Positions 9,165 through 17,129 of a stretch of DNA of 64,000 bases are shown here, piece by piece. The first letter of the stretch is position 1. Each line of letters begins with the position of its first letter. The stretch comes from Flavobacterium frigidarium DSM 17623 (GTDB lineage Bacteria > Bacteroidota > Bacteroidia > Flavobacteriales > Flavobacteriaceae). Under the pieces are notes generated by a model. That model was not told where the DNA came from and made no database searches. It worked only from the letters and a program-made list of their open reading frames with translations. The DNA lies in contig NZ_AUDO01000008.1 in the NCBI RefSeq assembly GCF_000425505.1, forward strand, positions 124,001 through 188,000. The letters run 5' to 3'. A program made the translations under genes and the position numbers.

Positions 9165-9527
9165 TTACATGGAGTAATCTTTAAACATGTATAACCATAA
9201 CAATCGTGACAATCTAATGTTGATTGAAGCTAAAGCGATAATTACAAATGCAATAATAGGGATAATTCTTAAATCAAATGCGGTTGTGAAAAAAGATTGC
9301 GCAATAACATAGGTAGCTATTCCTTCGGCTACGGTCAGTCCATAATTAACATACATCGCACCAAAAAAGTAACCTGGCTCTTTTTCAAATTGGGTTTTGC
9401 AATAGGAACAGCTTTTATTCATCTTGGGAAAACCAATGTTTAAAAAGATATTTTTTTCGTTAAAAACTTTTCCCTTTTGACAATGAGGACATTCATTATT
9501 CAAAATATGTGTGAGTGCATTTGCCAT
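9165..9527 (-). CDS. DUF983 family small membrane protein
   Basis: This 120-residue protein has two C-x2-C knuckles near the N-terminus ('CPHCQKGK' and 'CSYCKTQF'), which probably bind zinc. The segment 'EKEPGYFFGAMYVNYG' and two hydrophobic helices (about 66-85 and 88-107) follow. This arrangement is diagnostic of DUF983. The function is unknown; members are common in Bacteroidota and alphaproteobacteria. A TAnnTTTG element lies 15 bp upstream, and the AraC gene is divergently placed. Confidence 0.88.
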   Translation of the reverse strand: MANALTHILNNECPHCQKGKVFNEKNIFLNIGFPKMNKSCSYCKTQFEKEPGYFFGAMYVNYGLTVAEGIATYVIAQSFFTTAFDLRIIPIIAFVIIALASINIRLSRLLWLYMFKDYSM

Positions 9528-9541
9528 GGCTATTTTTTTAA

Positions 9542-9549
9542 CAAAGGTA
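9542..9549 (-). promoter_or_regulatory. -7 promoter element for the DUF983 gene
   Basis: Reads TACCTTTG on the minus strand, a TAnnTTTG match 15 bp upstream of the start codon at 9527. Confidence 0.5.
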
Positions 9550-9616
9550 ATTGACTATTCTATTGCAGCTATTTTCTATCTTCGCTACTTATAGCACAAA
9601 AAAGACATTTTGTAAA

Positions 9617-10480
9617 ATGAAAAAATATCCTATTTATACCATTCAAAGCTTTAATTGCAATGCGGTAGCTAGCGATTTTTACATCAATACTTTCGAAAAT
9701 CACCTGACTACGCATAGCTTTATAGAAGAACCACACCGACATGATTTTTATGTGTTGGTGCTTTTTACAGCGGGTACAGGCATACATGAGATTGATTTTG
9801 ATAAATATAAAGTGCAAGCGGGGAGTGCATTTGTTTTACAACCTGGCCAAATGCACCATTGGAGTTTATCACATGATGTTACTGGTTACGTGGTTTTTTA
9901 CTCTAAAGAAATGTATAATTTATATTTTGGACAAAAAGACATTGACAACTTCCCTTTTTATTTTAATGTACACGCTAAATCAGAAATTATCTTATCTACC
10001 GATGAAACGGTTGCCCTTCAACCATATTTCGAAATGATCTTACAAGAAGCAAGATCTAAAAAAGATTGGAGCCATGACAAAATAATGAATTTACTGGATA
10101 CTATTCATATTGAGTTGGCTCGAAAATACAGCAGTAGTTCCGCTAATGTACTAGTGCCTTATTCGAATAAAATAAAACAGCTGTCACAGTTAATTGAAAT
10201 GAATTTTATCGAACAAAAAGCAGCTTCTTTTTATGCCGCTGCACTCAATATAAGTTTGAAACATTTAAATCGCATTTGTAATGAAAGCTTGAAAAAAACT
10301 ACTACTCAAGTGGTCACTGAGCGCGTCATGTTAGAAGCCAAAAGAATGCTAATGAATAAGAATTTAACGGTAAGCGAAGTCGCAAGTAGGCTAGGGTACG
10401 ATGACTATTCTTACTTTGTTAGGCTGTTTAAAAAAAATGCTTTGATGACACCGGTAGCATTTAGGACTGCTAAAATGTAA
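9617..10480 (+). CDS. AraC family transcriptional regulator
   Basis: The protein has an N-terminal cupin sensor ('EEPHRHDFYVLVLFTAGTGIHEID' near residue 30, 'VLQPGQMHHW' near 75) and a C-terminal double helix-turn-helix (about 190-287) with 'TVSEVASRLGYDDYSYFVRLFKKN'. I start it at the ATG at 9617 (287 residues, MKKYPIYTIQSF). The frame is open to 9551, but the added residues are not family-like, and a near-match to the -7 promoter element (TATCTTCG at 9577-9584) lies inside them. It sits between susC1/susD1 and the polysaccharide lyase, so a role in sugar uptake is possible. The shared operator motif, however, looks GntR-like rather than AraC-like. Confidence 0.88.
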   Translation: MKKYPIYTIQSFNCNAVASDFYINTFENHLTTHSFIEEPHRHDFYVLVLFTAGTGIHEIDFDKYKVQAGSAFVLQPGQMHHWSLSHDVTGYVVFYSKEMYNLYFGQKDIDNFPFYFNVHAKSEIILSTDETVALQPYFEMILQEARSKKDWSHDKIMNLLDTIHIELARKYSSSSANVLVPYSNKIKQLSQLIEMNFIEQKAASFYAAALNISLKHLNRICNESLKKTTTQVVTERVMLEAKRMLMNKNLTVSEVASRLGYDDYSYFVRLFKKNALMTPVAFRTAKM

Positions 10481-10534
10481 TTATATCACTATAATTTGAA
10501 AAGCGATTAGATCTAAGTAATTTTAAAGCATAAA

Positions 10535-10565
10535 AAAACCGATACCATTTGAGTATCGGTTCTTA
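10535..10565. terminator. Terminator between convergent AraC and lyase genes
   Basis: ACCGATAC (10538-10545) pairs with GTATCGGT (10553-10560), preceded by an A-run. On the minus strand the A-run becomes the T-run, so it fits the lyase gene ending at 10575 best. Confidence 0.75.
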
Positions 10566-10574
10566 CATTTGCCA

Positions 10575-12830
10575 TTATTTTGTTGTGATTACAATCTTAT
10601 GTCCTGGTTGTAAAATGGTGTTTTTGTTAATAGTTCTACCATCTTGCATTATTGTAGCCTTGCTCTTAAAAGTAGCTGTTAAGGGACTGTCAGCGAGATT
10701 GTATAACGTAATTTGTTTTCCATTTATTTCAATGGAAACGTCTGTAGCTTTGTTAAATGTAATCATACTGTTGGCCACGGTAATCATTTTTACATTGAAT
10801 AAAAACGATTTGTCATCTTTAGAAAGACTTTTAAGTTGTTCTCCCGTGGCTTCAAACGATAAACTATTTTGTTTCCAACCTGCTAACTCTGGTGTTTTTG
10901 CTTCTTCATTTATTCGTTTGTCAAAATTTGAATAGGGGTGTAAAACAGTTATAAAACTAAATTCTGATTGATTTTCTTTACTTACCACAGTCCACTCTTT
11001 TCCTCGTGTGCCTGATTTGTCATTTTTATCAACTGCGTTAAGTTGGTAAATATCCAGTCCTGTTGCATCTGGAAAATTAGAACGTATAAGATTTGGTTTC
11101 AAATCCTCCGTGTAATGACCTTGCCAAACTTGCTTGTAAGTATGTGCTTCTTTCGAATAAAAATTGTCTTTTACAACCCATAAATCATCTTTTAGATAAA
11201 TTACTTGACGGCTATATCTTACGCCAATATTTTCAAATCCATTGTGACTACCTACAAATAAATCAAATTGAGGGTTGCTTTCCCAAGCGATAGTTGTTGG
11301 TAAGGGTAGATTTTTAAACTTACCAAATCCGCTGCCGCCTTCATTTGATGTCCAATCTTTTCCTTGCAATTCGTTATCAACTAAAGCTACATTTTTAACC
11401 ATTGAGTTTTTAAAAAAAGCAAAGTCGGTCAATGAATAGCGTACTTGATAATTGGGTAAAATTACTTGACCATTTGCTACAGCTTGAATTCCCAAGATGT
11501 CACCATGTTGATGGTCTGGCTTCATGTCGTCAACACCATTACTTATAATCATCATCTTGTCATTCTTTTCCCAGCCCTCGCGCATTACATAATAAGCGGT
11601 TTCCGGTAAAGTAACAGAGCCAAAAGTGGGTTTCTTTTTCTCTATATTTTTTAATAATTCAATTTGCTGCTTACTTAAAAACCAATACATTCCTGAATCG
11701 ATAAAATCCTGTGCAAAGTAGCCTACGCTAGGATCTTCATATAAAATATAACCTAAAGTCATCGTTCCTGAAATAGTATTCTTTTCGGCCCAAGGTTCGT
11801 TTGTGTCGTCCTGTAAAACAGGGGCTGATTTGTCTGGATATGAAATTTTTGCTAAGCTTGTGAAAAGTGATTTCAGTTTGTCTTCAACAGATTTGTCTAT
11901 AGTAATGTTGCTAATCTTTGCAAGTTGATAAACAAAATAATAGGTTTCGATATCACTCATGTGATAATGAACTGAGCGTTCAAACTGAAAGCCATCAGGA
12001 TTAATTTCCTTTGATAGATGTTCGTTCAATCTAGTCATCGCTCTGTCGTACCATTTATCTGTTCCTTCAAAATCCCTCAATAAAATGGCCAACATCGCTA
12101 ATGCCGACATTCCTCTAGTTTGATGATTTCCATCACTGAAGCTGGCATTTGTCTCGTACAAATTCTCACCGTGTTGCAGTAAAGTAGCAATAGTGTACAG
12201 CTGATCTTTGTCAGTATACGCTTTCTCTCCTAAAAATAAATTATGTATTTCTAACCAATTTAGAATGCGGTAACCAGATCGAAATGCTTCATAAACGCCA
12301 TTCCCATCTTTGATTGTCTCGTAAGCATTGTTTTCTAAAGCAGTATTTAATGACTGCATCTGGTTTGTGAAATACGAGATGTACTTTGGATTTTTATTAT
12401 CATAGAAATAATTGAAAGCAATATCAATCATTTTATGCTGTCTCGCTAAGTGGCGTAGGGCATATGCGTTTACCTTCTCACCATTTTGATAATTAAAAGG
12501 AAGTACCCACGGACTCGCTGCTTTAAATTTTGTCATGTGATCATTTGCTCGCTCTAAATGACTTGCTTTTGCTTCGGGATACGAATTTGCATATAATTCA
12601 AATCGTTCTGGTACGGTGTGCCAATCATAATAAAAGCGTTCGGAAAAAGCTTTTCTGTAATAAGCGGCTAGGGCTGCTTCAGTGTTCGGAATTTGCTTCT
12701 TGATTTCAGCTTTCAGGTGATTGTGAAGGTCAGTAGTTTTAATGACTGATGTACTTGGGAGGTCTTGCGCGAATAGCGAAAGAGAAGTCAGTAGAAGACC
12801 AGTAAATAATATTGATTTTAATTGCGACAT
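10575..12830 (-). CDS. Heparinase II/III family polysaccharide lyase
   Basis: Read from the ATG at 12830, this is a 751-residue exported enzyme (signal peptide ending 'SLFAQ', about residue 21). The first part is an alpha/alpha toroid with N235-H236 in 'SDGNHQTRGMS' and Y289 in 'RSVHYHMSDIETYY'. The second part is the beta-sandwich region typical of heparinase II/III proteins, with 'PDHQHGDILG' (H440, H442). The Asn/His/Tyr set fits beta-elimination of uronate-containing glycans. I cannot assign the PL family or substrate with confidence. The longer frame to 12878 is rejected because it runs into the operator-like site at 12867-12891. That site, shared with susC1, suggests the enzyme digests what SusC1 imports. 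Confidence 0.85.
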   Translation of the reverse strand: MSQLKSILFTGLLLTSLSLFAQDLPSTSVIKTTDLHNHLKAEIKKQIPNTEAALAAYYRKAFSERFYYDWHTVPERFELYANSYPEAKASHLERANDHMTKFKAASPWVLPFNYQNGEKVNAYALRHLARQHKMIDIAFNYFYDNKNPKYISYFTNQMQSLNTALENNAYETIKDGNGVYEAFRSGYRILNWLEIHNLFLGEKAYTDKDQLYTIATLLQHGENLYETNASFSDGNHQTRGMSALAMLAILLRDFEGTDKWYDRAMTRLNEHLSKEINPDGFQFERSVHYHMSDIETYYFVYQLAKISNITIDKSVEDKLKSLFTSLAKISYPDKSAPVLQDDTNEPWAEKNTISGTMTLGYILYEDPSVGYFAQDFIDSGMYWFLSKQQIELLKNIEKKKPTFGSVTLPETAYYVMREGWEKNDKMMIISNGVDDMKPDHQHGDILGIQAVANGQVILPNYQVRYSLTDFAFFKNSMVKNVALVDNELQGKDWTSNEGGSGFGKFKNLPLPTTIAWESNPQFDLFVGSHNGFENIGVRYSRQVIYLKDDLWVVKDNFYSKEAHTYKQVWQGHYTEDLKPNLIRSNFPDATGLDIYQLNAVDKNDKSGTRGKEWTVVSKENQSEFSFITVLHPYSNFDKRINEEAKTPELAGWKQNSLSFEATGEQLKSLSKDDKSFLFNVKMITVANSMITFNKATDVSIEINGKQITLYNLADSPLTATFKSKATIMQDGRTINKNTILQPGHKIVITTK

Positions 12831-12866
12831 TGCTATATTTTTTTCTTTTAAAAATATAAAAAACAA

Positions 12867-12891
12867 TTGGTTTACCACATTGATAATCCAA
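12867..12891 (+). promoter_or_regulatory. Operator-like site 3 upstream of the lyase gene
   Basis: Opens TTGGTTTACCA, continues CATTGATAA and ends TCCAA. It matches operator site 1 at 21 of 25 positions and lies 37 bp before the chosen lyase start codon. Confidence 0.6.
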
Positions 12892-13120
12892 TAATTCTGC
12901 GAAATAATTTAGCTCCGTAATTAATAACCTTCTTTCGAATTTGAATGGTGGTTAGAAGTTTCATACAGCTTTCAATAGATGGGATAAATTGACTGTATTG
13001 TAATTAGTCCATTATTTGCAACCACTGCTTTAATTTTAACTTCTAGCAGACTATAATACTTGATATGGAGATTTCAAGGATTAAAAACGCACTCACTTTT
13101 AGTGACAATTTTGCATAAAA
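12892..13120. other. Intergenic region with no recognised gene
   Basis: Apart from the operator-like site and the terminator at either side, I see no coding frame, RNA gene or repeat here. Confidence 0.5.
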
Positions 13121-13154
13121 AAAACTACCAAGATCAATATCACTTGGTAGTTTT
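13117..13154 (-). terminator. Terminator of the DUF2383 gene
   Basis: AAAACTACCAAG (13121-13132) pairs perfectly with CTTGGTAGTTTT (13143-13154). The A-run on the left becomes a T-run for the minus-strand gene ending at 13176. Confidence 0.88.
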
Positions 13155-13175
13155 CAAAATTTATAAGCTAACATC

Positions 13176-13634
13176 TTAGTTTACTGTTTTAGCTTTAAGT
13201 TTCATTAAGATAGCTTTGATGCTATTTAATTGCTTTGAAACAATTGCAATTTGGTTTTGCTCCATTTCTTCTACTTTTAAAGCATCTTCGTATTTTTCAA
13301 CAGCTGACTCTTCACCAGTAATACATGCGTTAATGATCGCTTCAGTATCTCCGCTTGTAAAAGTTGATTTAATGTCAATCCATGCACGGTGTATTGCTCC
13401 TAAAGCTCCTCCACCTGATGTGTCAGTAGATTTTCCTAATTTGTTGATTTCGTCTTGTAATTCTACAATAAATAATGCACGCTCACGAGCATATTCTGCA
13501 AATTCTGATTTGATCATGCTGTTTTCTGCATGTTCTGCTGCATTTTTATAACCTAATTTTCCATCCTCTAGAATTGCGATTAAACCATCTAGTGTACTTA
13601 CTACTTTTTCTCTTTTGTCGTCTGAATTCATCAT
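13176..13634 (-). CDS. PA2169 family (DUF2383) four-helix-bundle protein
   Basis: This 152-residue, mostly helical, acidic protein matches the PA2169/DUF2383 family, which folds as a ferritin-like four-helix bundle. Recognisable parts are 'LDGLIAILEDGKLGYKNAAEHA' near the N-terminus, 'GGGALGAIHRAWIDIKSTF' in the middle (about 75-93) and 'ITGEESAVEKYEDAL' (about 106-120). The last carries the 'GE..A...Y' pattern typical of the family. Members are often linked to stress conditions; no enzymatic activity is established that I know of. It is a single-gene unit with its own terminator. Confidence 0.85.
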   Translation of the reverse strand: MMNSDDKREKVVSTLDGLIAILEDGKLGYKNAAEHAENSMIKSEFAEYARERALFIVELQDEINKLGKSTDTSGGGALGAIHRAWIDIKSTFTSGDTEAIINACITGEESAVEKYEDALKVEEMEQNQIAIVSKQLNSIKAILMKLKAKTVN

Positions 13635-13769
13635 AATGTTTGTTTTTAAATATTTGTTTGATACAAAGATGGGATAATAAGAAGTGTTTTATCTTACAAA
13701 ATTTTCGCAGTTTATTACAAGATTATCAACGTCGGATATTTTTTCGAAAAAACAATAAAAATAGAGTCT

Positions 13770-13806
13770 AAAAAAAAATGCCTTAAGAATTACTTCTCAA
13801 GGCATT
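13770..13806 (-). terminator. Terminator of the aminotransferase gene
   Basis: AATGCCTTAAGAA pairs with TTCTCAAGGCATT with one G-U pair. The preceding run of A is the T-run for the minus-strand gene ending at 13849. Confidence 0.85.
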
Positions 13807-13848
13807 GTGTAAGTAACGTTGGCGTACACCAACTTTATAATTGAAAAA

Positions 13849-15036
13849 TTAAAGTGCTAATGCCTCTTTAATTCTTTTTAAAGCTTCTTTTAATATATCA
13901 TCGCTTGTCGCATATGAAAAACGAATACAGTCAGGATTACCAAAAGCATCACCTGTCACTGTAGCAACATTTGCTTCAGCTAATAGATACATAGATAAAT
14001 CCATGGCGTTTTTAATTTCAGTTCCTTTTAATGTTTTTCCAAAGAAAGAAGAAACATCAGGGAACACATAAAATGCACCTTCTGGAACGTTTATTTTTAC
14101 TCCTGGAATCTCTTTCAATAAACCTACCACTAAATCTCTACGAGAGTGAAAAGCGTCAACCATATGTTTTAATACAGATGGATCAGCATCTACAGCTGTG
14201 ATAGTAGCACGTTGCGCTGGAGAATTAGCCCCTGAAGTAACTTGGCCTTGTATTTTTGTACACGCTTTTGCAATAAATTCTGGTGCTCCTATGTAACCAA
14301 TACGGTATCCTGTCATTGCAAATGCTTTTGCGACTCCGTTTACTGTTATTGTTTTGTCAAACATTCCTGGGATAGAACCGATACTGCAAAAAGTTCCCGA
14401 AAAATTAATATGCTCATATATTTCGTCAGCAACGACATATACATTTGGATGCTTTTCTAAAACTGCAGCAAGAGCAGTAAGTTCCTCACGACTGTATACA
14501 GATCCTGAAGGATTACATGGAGTAGAGAACCACATCATTTTTGTTTTTGGTGTGATTGCAGCTTCTAACTGTGCAGGTGTAATTTTAAAATCAGTGTCGA
14601 TTGAAGTAGGCACTTCAACTGGAACACCTCCCGATAATTTTACTATTTCGAAATAAGAAACCCAGTAAGGTGCAGGTAAAATAACCTCATCTCCATCATT
14701 CAACATTACTTGAGCAATGTTGTATAAAGATTGTTTTGCTCCTGTTGAAACAACAATGTTTGCAGGTTTGTATTCTAAATTGTTATCTCTTTTAAATTTT
14801 CTGCAAATAGCATCTTTCAATTCTCCATAACCATCTACTGGAGAATAGGTACTGTAATTGTCATCGACTGCTTGTTTTGCTGCCTCTTTAATAAAGTCAG
14901 GTGTATTAAAATCAGGCTCTCCTAAACTCAAACTGATAATGTCTTTTCCTTGTGCTTTTAATTCTCTAGCCAAGGCAGCCATTGCTAATGTTTGTGAAGT
15001 CGCTAAGTTGTTGATTCTGTCAGAAAGTGGATTCAT
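13849..15036 (-). CDS. Pyridoxal-phosphate aminotransferase, aspartate aminotransferase type
   Basis: This 395-residue class I aminotransferase transfers the amino group of aspartate (or a similar donor) to 2-oxoglutarate in the cytoplasm. Seen directly are N175 in 'STPCNPSG', D204 and Y207 in 'VVADEIYEH', the Schiff-base lysine K237 in 'NGVAKAFAMTGYRIGY', and R245. 'SLGEPDFNTP' near residue 40 is also typical. The pattern and length fit the thermophilic-type (I-gamma) aspartate aminotransferases annotated aspC/aspB. Exact substrate range (aspartate, prephenate or other) cannot be read from the motifs. It is monocistronic. Confidence 0.92.
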   Translation of the reverse strand: MNPLSDRINNLATSQTLAMAALARELKAQGKDIISLSLGEPDFNTPDFIKEAAKQAVDDNYSTYSPVDGYGELKDAICRKFKRDNNLEYKPANIVVSTGAKQSLYNIAQVMLNDGDEVILPAPYWVSYFEIVKLSGGVPVEVPTSIDTDFKITPAQLEAAITPKTKMMWFSTPCNPSGSVYSREELTALAAVLEKHPNVYVVADEIYEHINFSGTFCSIGSIPGMFDKTITVNGVAKAFAMTGYRIGYIGAPEFIAKACTKIQGQVTSGANSPAQRATITAVDADPSVLKHMVDAFHSRRDLVVGLLKEIPGVKINVPEGAFYVFPDVSSFFGKTLKGTEIKNAMDLSMYLLAEANVATVTGDAFGNPDCIRFSYATSDDILKEALKRIKEALAL

Positions 15037-15146
15037 TATTAGTTGAATTGATGCCCTAAATAATAGTTTTTAGGGGAGTAGTTATAGATTAGTTTTTAGT
15101 TTTATCCTTAAAATGAAATGTATATAAACATATACTAGAGTCGTGT

Positions 15147-16241
15147 TTAGACCATTTCAGGTTTCATTCCTAGTTCCTTTAAATGCTTGAAATGAGCAAC
15201 CACCGCAGAACGCATTGTTTTATATTCATAATAAGGAAGGTTGCATTCTTGCGCTGTTTCCTTAACAATCTTTGCTATTTTACCGTAATGAACATGACTA
15301 ATATTAGGGAAAATATGGTGTTCAATCTGGTGGTTTAATCCGCCTGTATACCAATTGACAATGGCATTTCTAGGAGCAAAATTGGTGGTAGTGAATAATT
15401 GATGAATTGCCCAAGTATTGTCCATTTCTCCTAATTCATTAGGTGATGGATTTGTAGTTTCCTCTACAACATGTGCGAGTTGAAATACTACACTCAAAAT
15501 TAATCCAGCAGTGTAATGCATGATGAAAAAGCCAATTAAAACTTTCCACCAAGTGATTCCAATTACAATAGGTAATACAATCCAAATAGAGACGTATATA
15601 ATTTTTGTAATGATCAAAGTTGTCCAAAGAATTTTTGGGCTCTTGGCTTCACCATAAGATAATTTTCTTTTTAGGTAACTTCTCATCTGTTTAAAATCGG
15701 TAGTAATCGCCCAGTTAAAAGTTAATAATCCGTATAAAAATACCGAATAATATTGTTGAAAACGGTGAAAACTATGCCATTTTGCTTCTTTAGTAAAACG
15801 AATAATTCTACCTGCATCTAGATCTTCATCATGACCAGGGATATTAGTATAGGTATGGTGTAACACATTGTGTTGCACTTGCCAGTTGTACACGTTTCCA
15901 GCCAGAACATAAATAGTTCCTCCCATGAATTTGTTTACCCAACTTTTATTCGAATACGATCCATGATTTCCATCATGCATCACGTTCATTCCCACTCCGG
16001 CCATTCCTATTCCCATTACAATGGTCAATAGTAAATGTGCCCAAAATGGCATGTCAAGGGTGAGTATTAAAAAATAAGGTGCTAAAAAAACAGCAAATAA
16101 AATGATGGTCTTTAAGTACAACCTCCAGTTACCTGTTTTTTTTATATTGTTTTCTTTGAAGTAGTTGTTAACCCGTGAGTTAAGAGTTCTGAAAAACTTC
16201 ATTTTATCTTGCTTAGCAAATGTAGGTGCTGATGTAATCAT
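15147..16241 (-). CDS. Membrane fatty acid desaturase
   Basis: This di-iron membrane desaturase introduces a double bond into acyl chains and so tunes membrane fluidity. The three histidine boxes are visible: HDGNH, HNVLHH and HQIEHH, with pairs of hydrophobic helices between them. The last box, with Gln before the final pair, is like front-end and acyl-lipid desaturases; no cytochrome b5 domain is fused. I start it at 16241 (364 residues, MITSAPTFAKQD). The longer frame from 16286 would begin upstream of the TAnnTTTG element at 16262-16269. It is divergent from rsmG. Confidence 0.92.
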   Translation of the reverse strand: MITSAPTFAKQDKMKFFRTLNSRVNNYFKENNIKKTGNWRLYLKTIILFAVFLAPYFLILTLDMPFWAHLLLTIVMGIGMAGVGMNVMHDGNHGSYSNKSWVNKFMGGTIYVLAGNVYNWQVQHNVLHHTYTNIPGHDEDLDAGRIIRFTKEAKWHSFHRFQQYYSVFLYGLLTFNWAITTDFKQMRSYLKRKLSYGEAKSPKILWTTLIITKIIYVSIWIVLPIVIGITWWKVLIGFFIMHYTAGLILSVVFQLAHVVEETTNPSPNELGEMDNTWAIHQLFTTTNFAPRNAIVNWYTGGLNHQIEHHIFPNISHVHYGKIAKIVKETAQECNLPYYEYKTMRSAVVAHFKHLKELGMKPEMV

Positions 16242-16261
16242 ATGTAAATTGTAATAAGTTC

Positions 16262-16269
16262 CAAAGATA
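16262..16269 (-). promoter_or_regulatory. -7 promoter element for the desaturase gene
   Basis: Reads TATCTTTG on the minus strand, 21 bp upstream of the start at 16241. Its position rules against the longer frame starting at 16286. Confidence 0.55.
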
Positions 16270-16326
16270 ATTATTAAAATTTTCAACTCTGCAAAATTGA
16301 GTTAAATATTTAAGAGTTAAAATCAG

Positions 16327-16334
16327 TACTTTTG
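16327..16334 (+). promoter_or_regulatory. -7 promoter element for rsmG
   Basis: TACTTTTG, a TAnnTTTG match, ends 16 bp before the rsmG start codon. Confidence 0.5.
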
Positions 16335-16350
16335 TTAAAAAAATTGAACG

Positions 16351-16980
16351 ATGGACGAGATTTTGAAATATTTTCCCAATTTAACCGACTTGCAAAAAGA
16401 GCAGTTCGCCAAATTGGACTTTATATACCACGATTGGAACGAAAAAATAAATGTGATTTCTAGAAAAGATATCGATGCGTTGTATACTAAACACATTTTA
16501 CACTCATTAGGAATTGCGAAGGTGATGAAATTCGAACCAGGAACTTACGTGCTTGATGTGGGAACTGGTGGCGGTTTTCCTGGAATCCCGTTAGCTATTC
16601 TTTATCCTGAAACACGTTTTTATTTAATAGATATTATCGCCAAAAAAATAAAAGTAGTACAAGGTGTCGTAGACGCTTTAGAACTTAAAAATGTAAAAGC
16701 GGAGCAACTGCGTGCAGAAAATGTAAAAGGAGATTTTGATTTTATTGTTAGTAGAGCAGTAACAAATATGCCGGATTTTGTTTCTTGGGTTAAAACCAAA
16801 ATCAAGAAGCAACAAAAACACGCTTTAAAAAACGGAATCCTATATTTAAAAGGTGGTGATTTAACCGAAGAGTTAAAAGATTTCCCTAAAGCAACAGAAT
16901 ATAATTTAGCCGACTTTTTTGAAGATGAATTTTTCGAAACAAAAAAAGTAGTACACTTGCCGCTGAAGTTTGTTGTGTAA
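16351..16980 (+). CDS. rsmG: 16S rRNA (guanine(527)-N7)-methyltransferase RsmG
   Basis: RsmG (GidB) methylates G527 in the 530 loop of 16S rRNA using S-adenosylmethionine. The 209-residue length is normal. Diagnostic features are 'HDWNEKINVISRKD' at residues 29-42, 'HILHSLG' at about 51-57, the SAM-binding loop 'VLDVGTGGGFPGIPLAIL' at about 67-84, and 'IVSRAVT' at about 132-138. It is a single gene, divergent from the desaturase and followed by a terminator shared with pruA. Confidence 0.96.
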   Translation: MDEILKYFPNLTDLQKEQFAKLDFIYHDWNEKINVISRKDIDALYTKHILHSLGIAKVMKFEPGTYVLDVGTGGGFPGIPLAILYPETRFYLIDIIAKKIKVVQGVVDALELKNVKAEQLRAENVKGDFDFIVSRAVTNMPDFVSWVKTKIKKQQKHALKNGILYLKGGDLTEELKDFPKATEYNLADFFEDEFFETKKVVHLPLKFVV

Positions 16981-17058
16981 GATAGTTGCGAGCTAATAGA
17001 AATCTTATAATAAATGAGAAACTAAGATAGCTTGGCGATGTCATTTGGTTTAAAATTT

Positions 17059-17101
17059 AAAAGCCCACAGGATTTCAAAACTGGAATCTTGTGGGCTTTT
17101 T
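17059..17101. terminator. Bidirectional terminator between rsmG and pruA
   Basis: AAAAGCCCACAGGATTTC pairs with GGAATCTTGTGGGCTTTT with few mismatches, and is flanked by A on the left and T on the right. It serves the convergent rsmG and pruA genes. A small C-rich hairpin with a TTCG loop (17108-17121) lies beside it, just before the pruA stop. Confidence 0.85.
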
Positions 17102-17129
17102 ATTGTACCCCCTTCGGGGGTTAGGAGGA

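Noticed and set aside
10549..10935. Plus-strand open frame of 128 codons opposite the lyase gene
   Set aside because: It lies fully antisense to the C-terminal part of a well-supported lyase, starts in the terminator region and shows no recognisable domain.
12831..12878. Lyase start at 12878 (16 extra residues)
   Set aside because: The added codons reach into the operator-like site and place a non-signal sequence before a clean signal peptide that begins at 12830.
14354..14656. Plus-strand open frame of 100 codons opposite the aminotransferase gene
   Set aside because: Antisense shadow of a conserved coding region, with no family resemblance and no promoter.
16242..16286. Desaturase start at 16286
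   Set aside because: The TAnnTTTG element at 16262-16269 lies inside this extension, so the transcript would begin after the proposed start.
17108..17121. C-rich hairpin with a TTCG loop as a separate terminator of pruA
   Set aside because: It has no T-run in either direction; the stronger stem at 17059-17101 explains termination.
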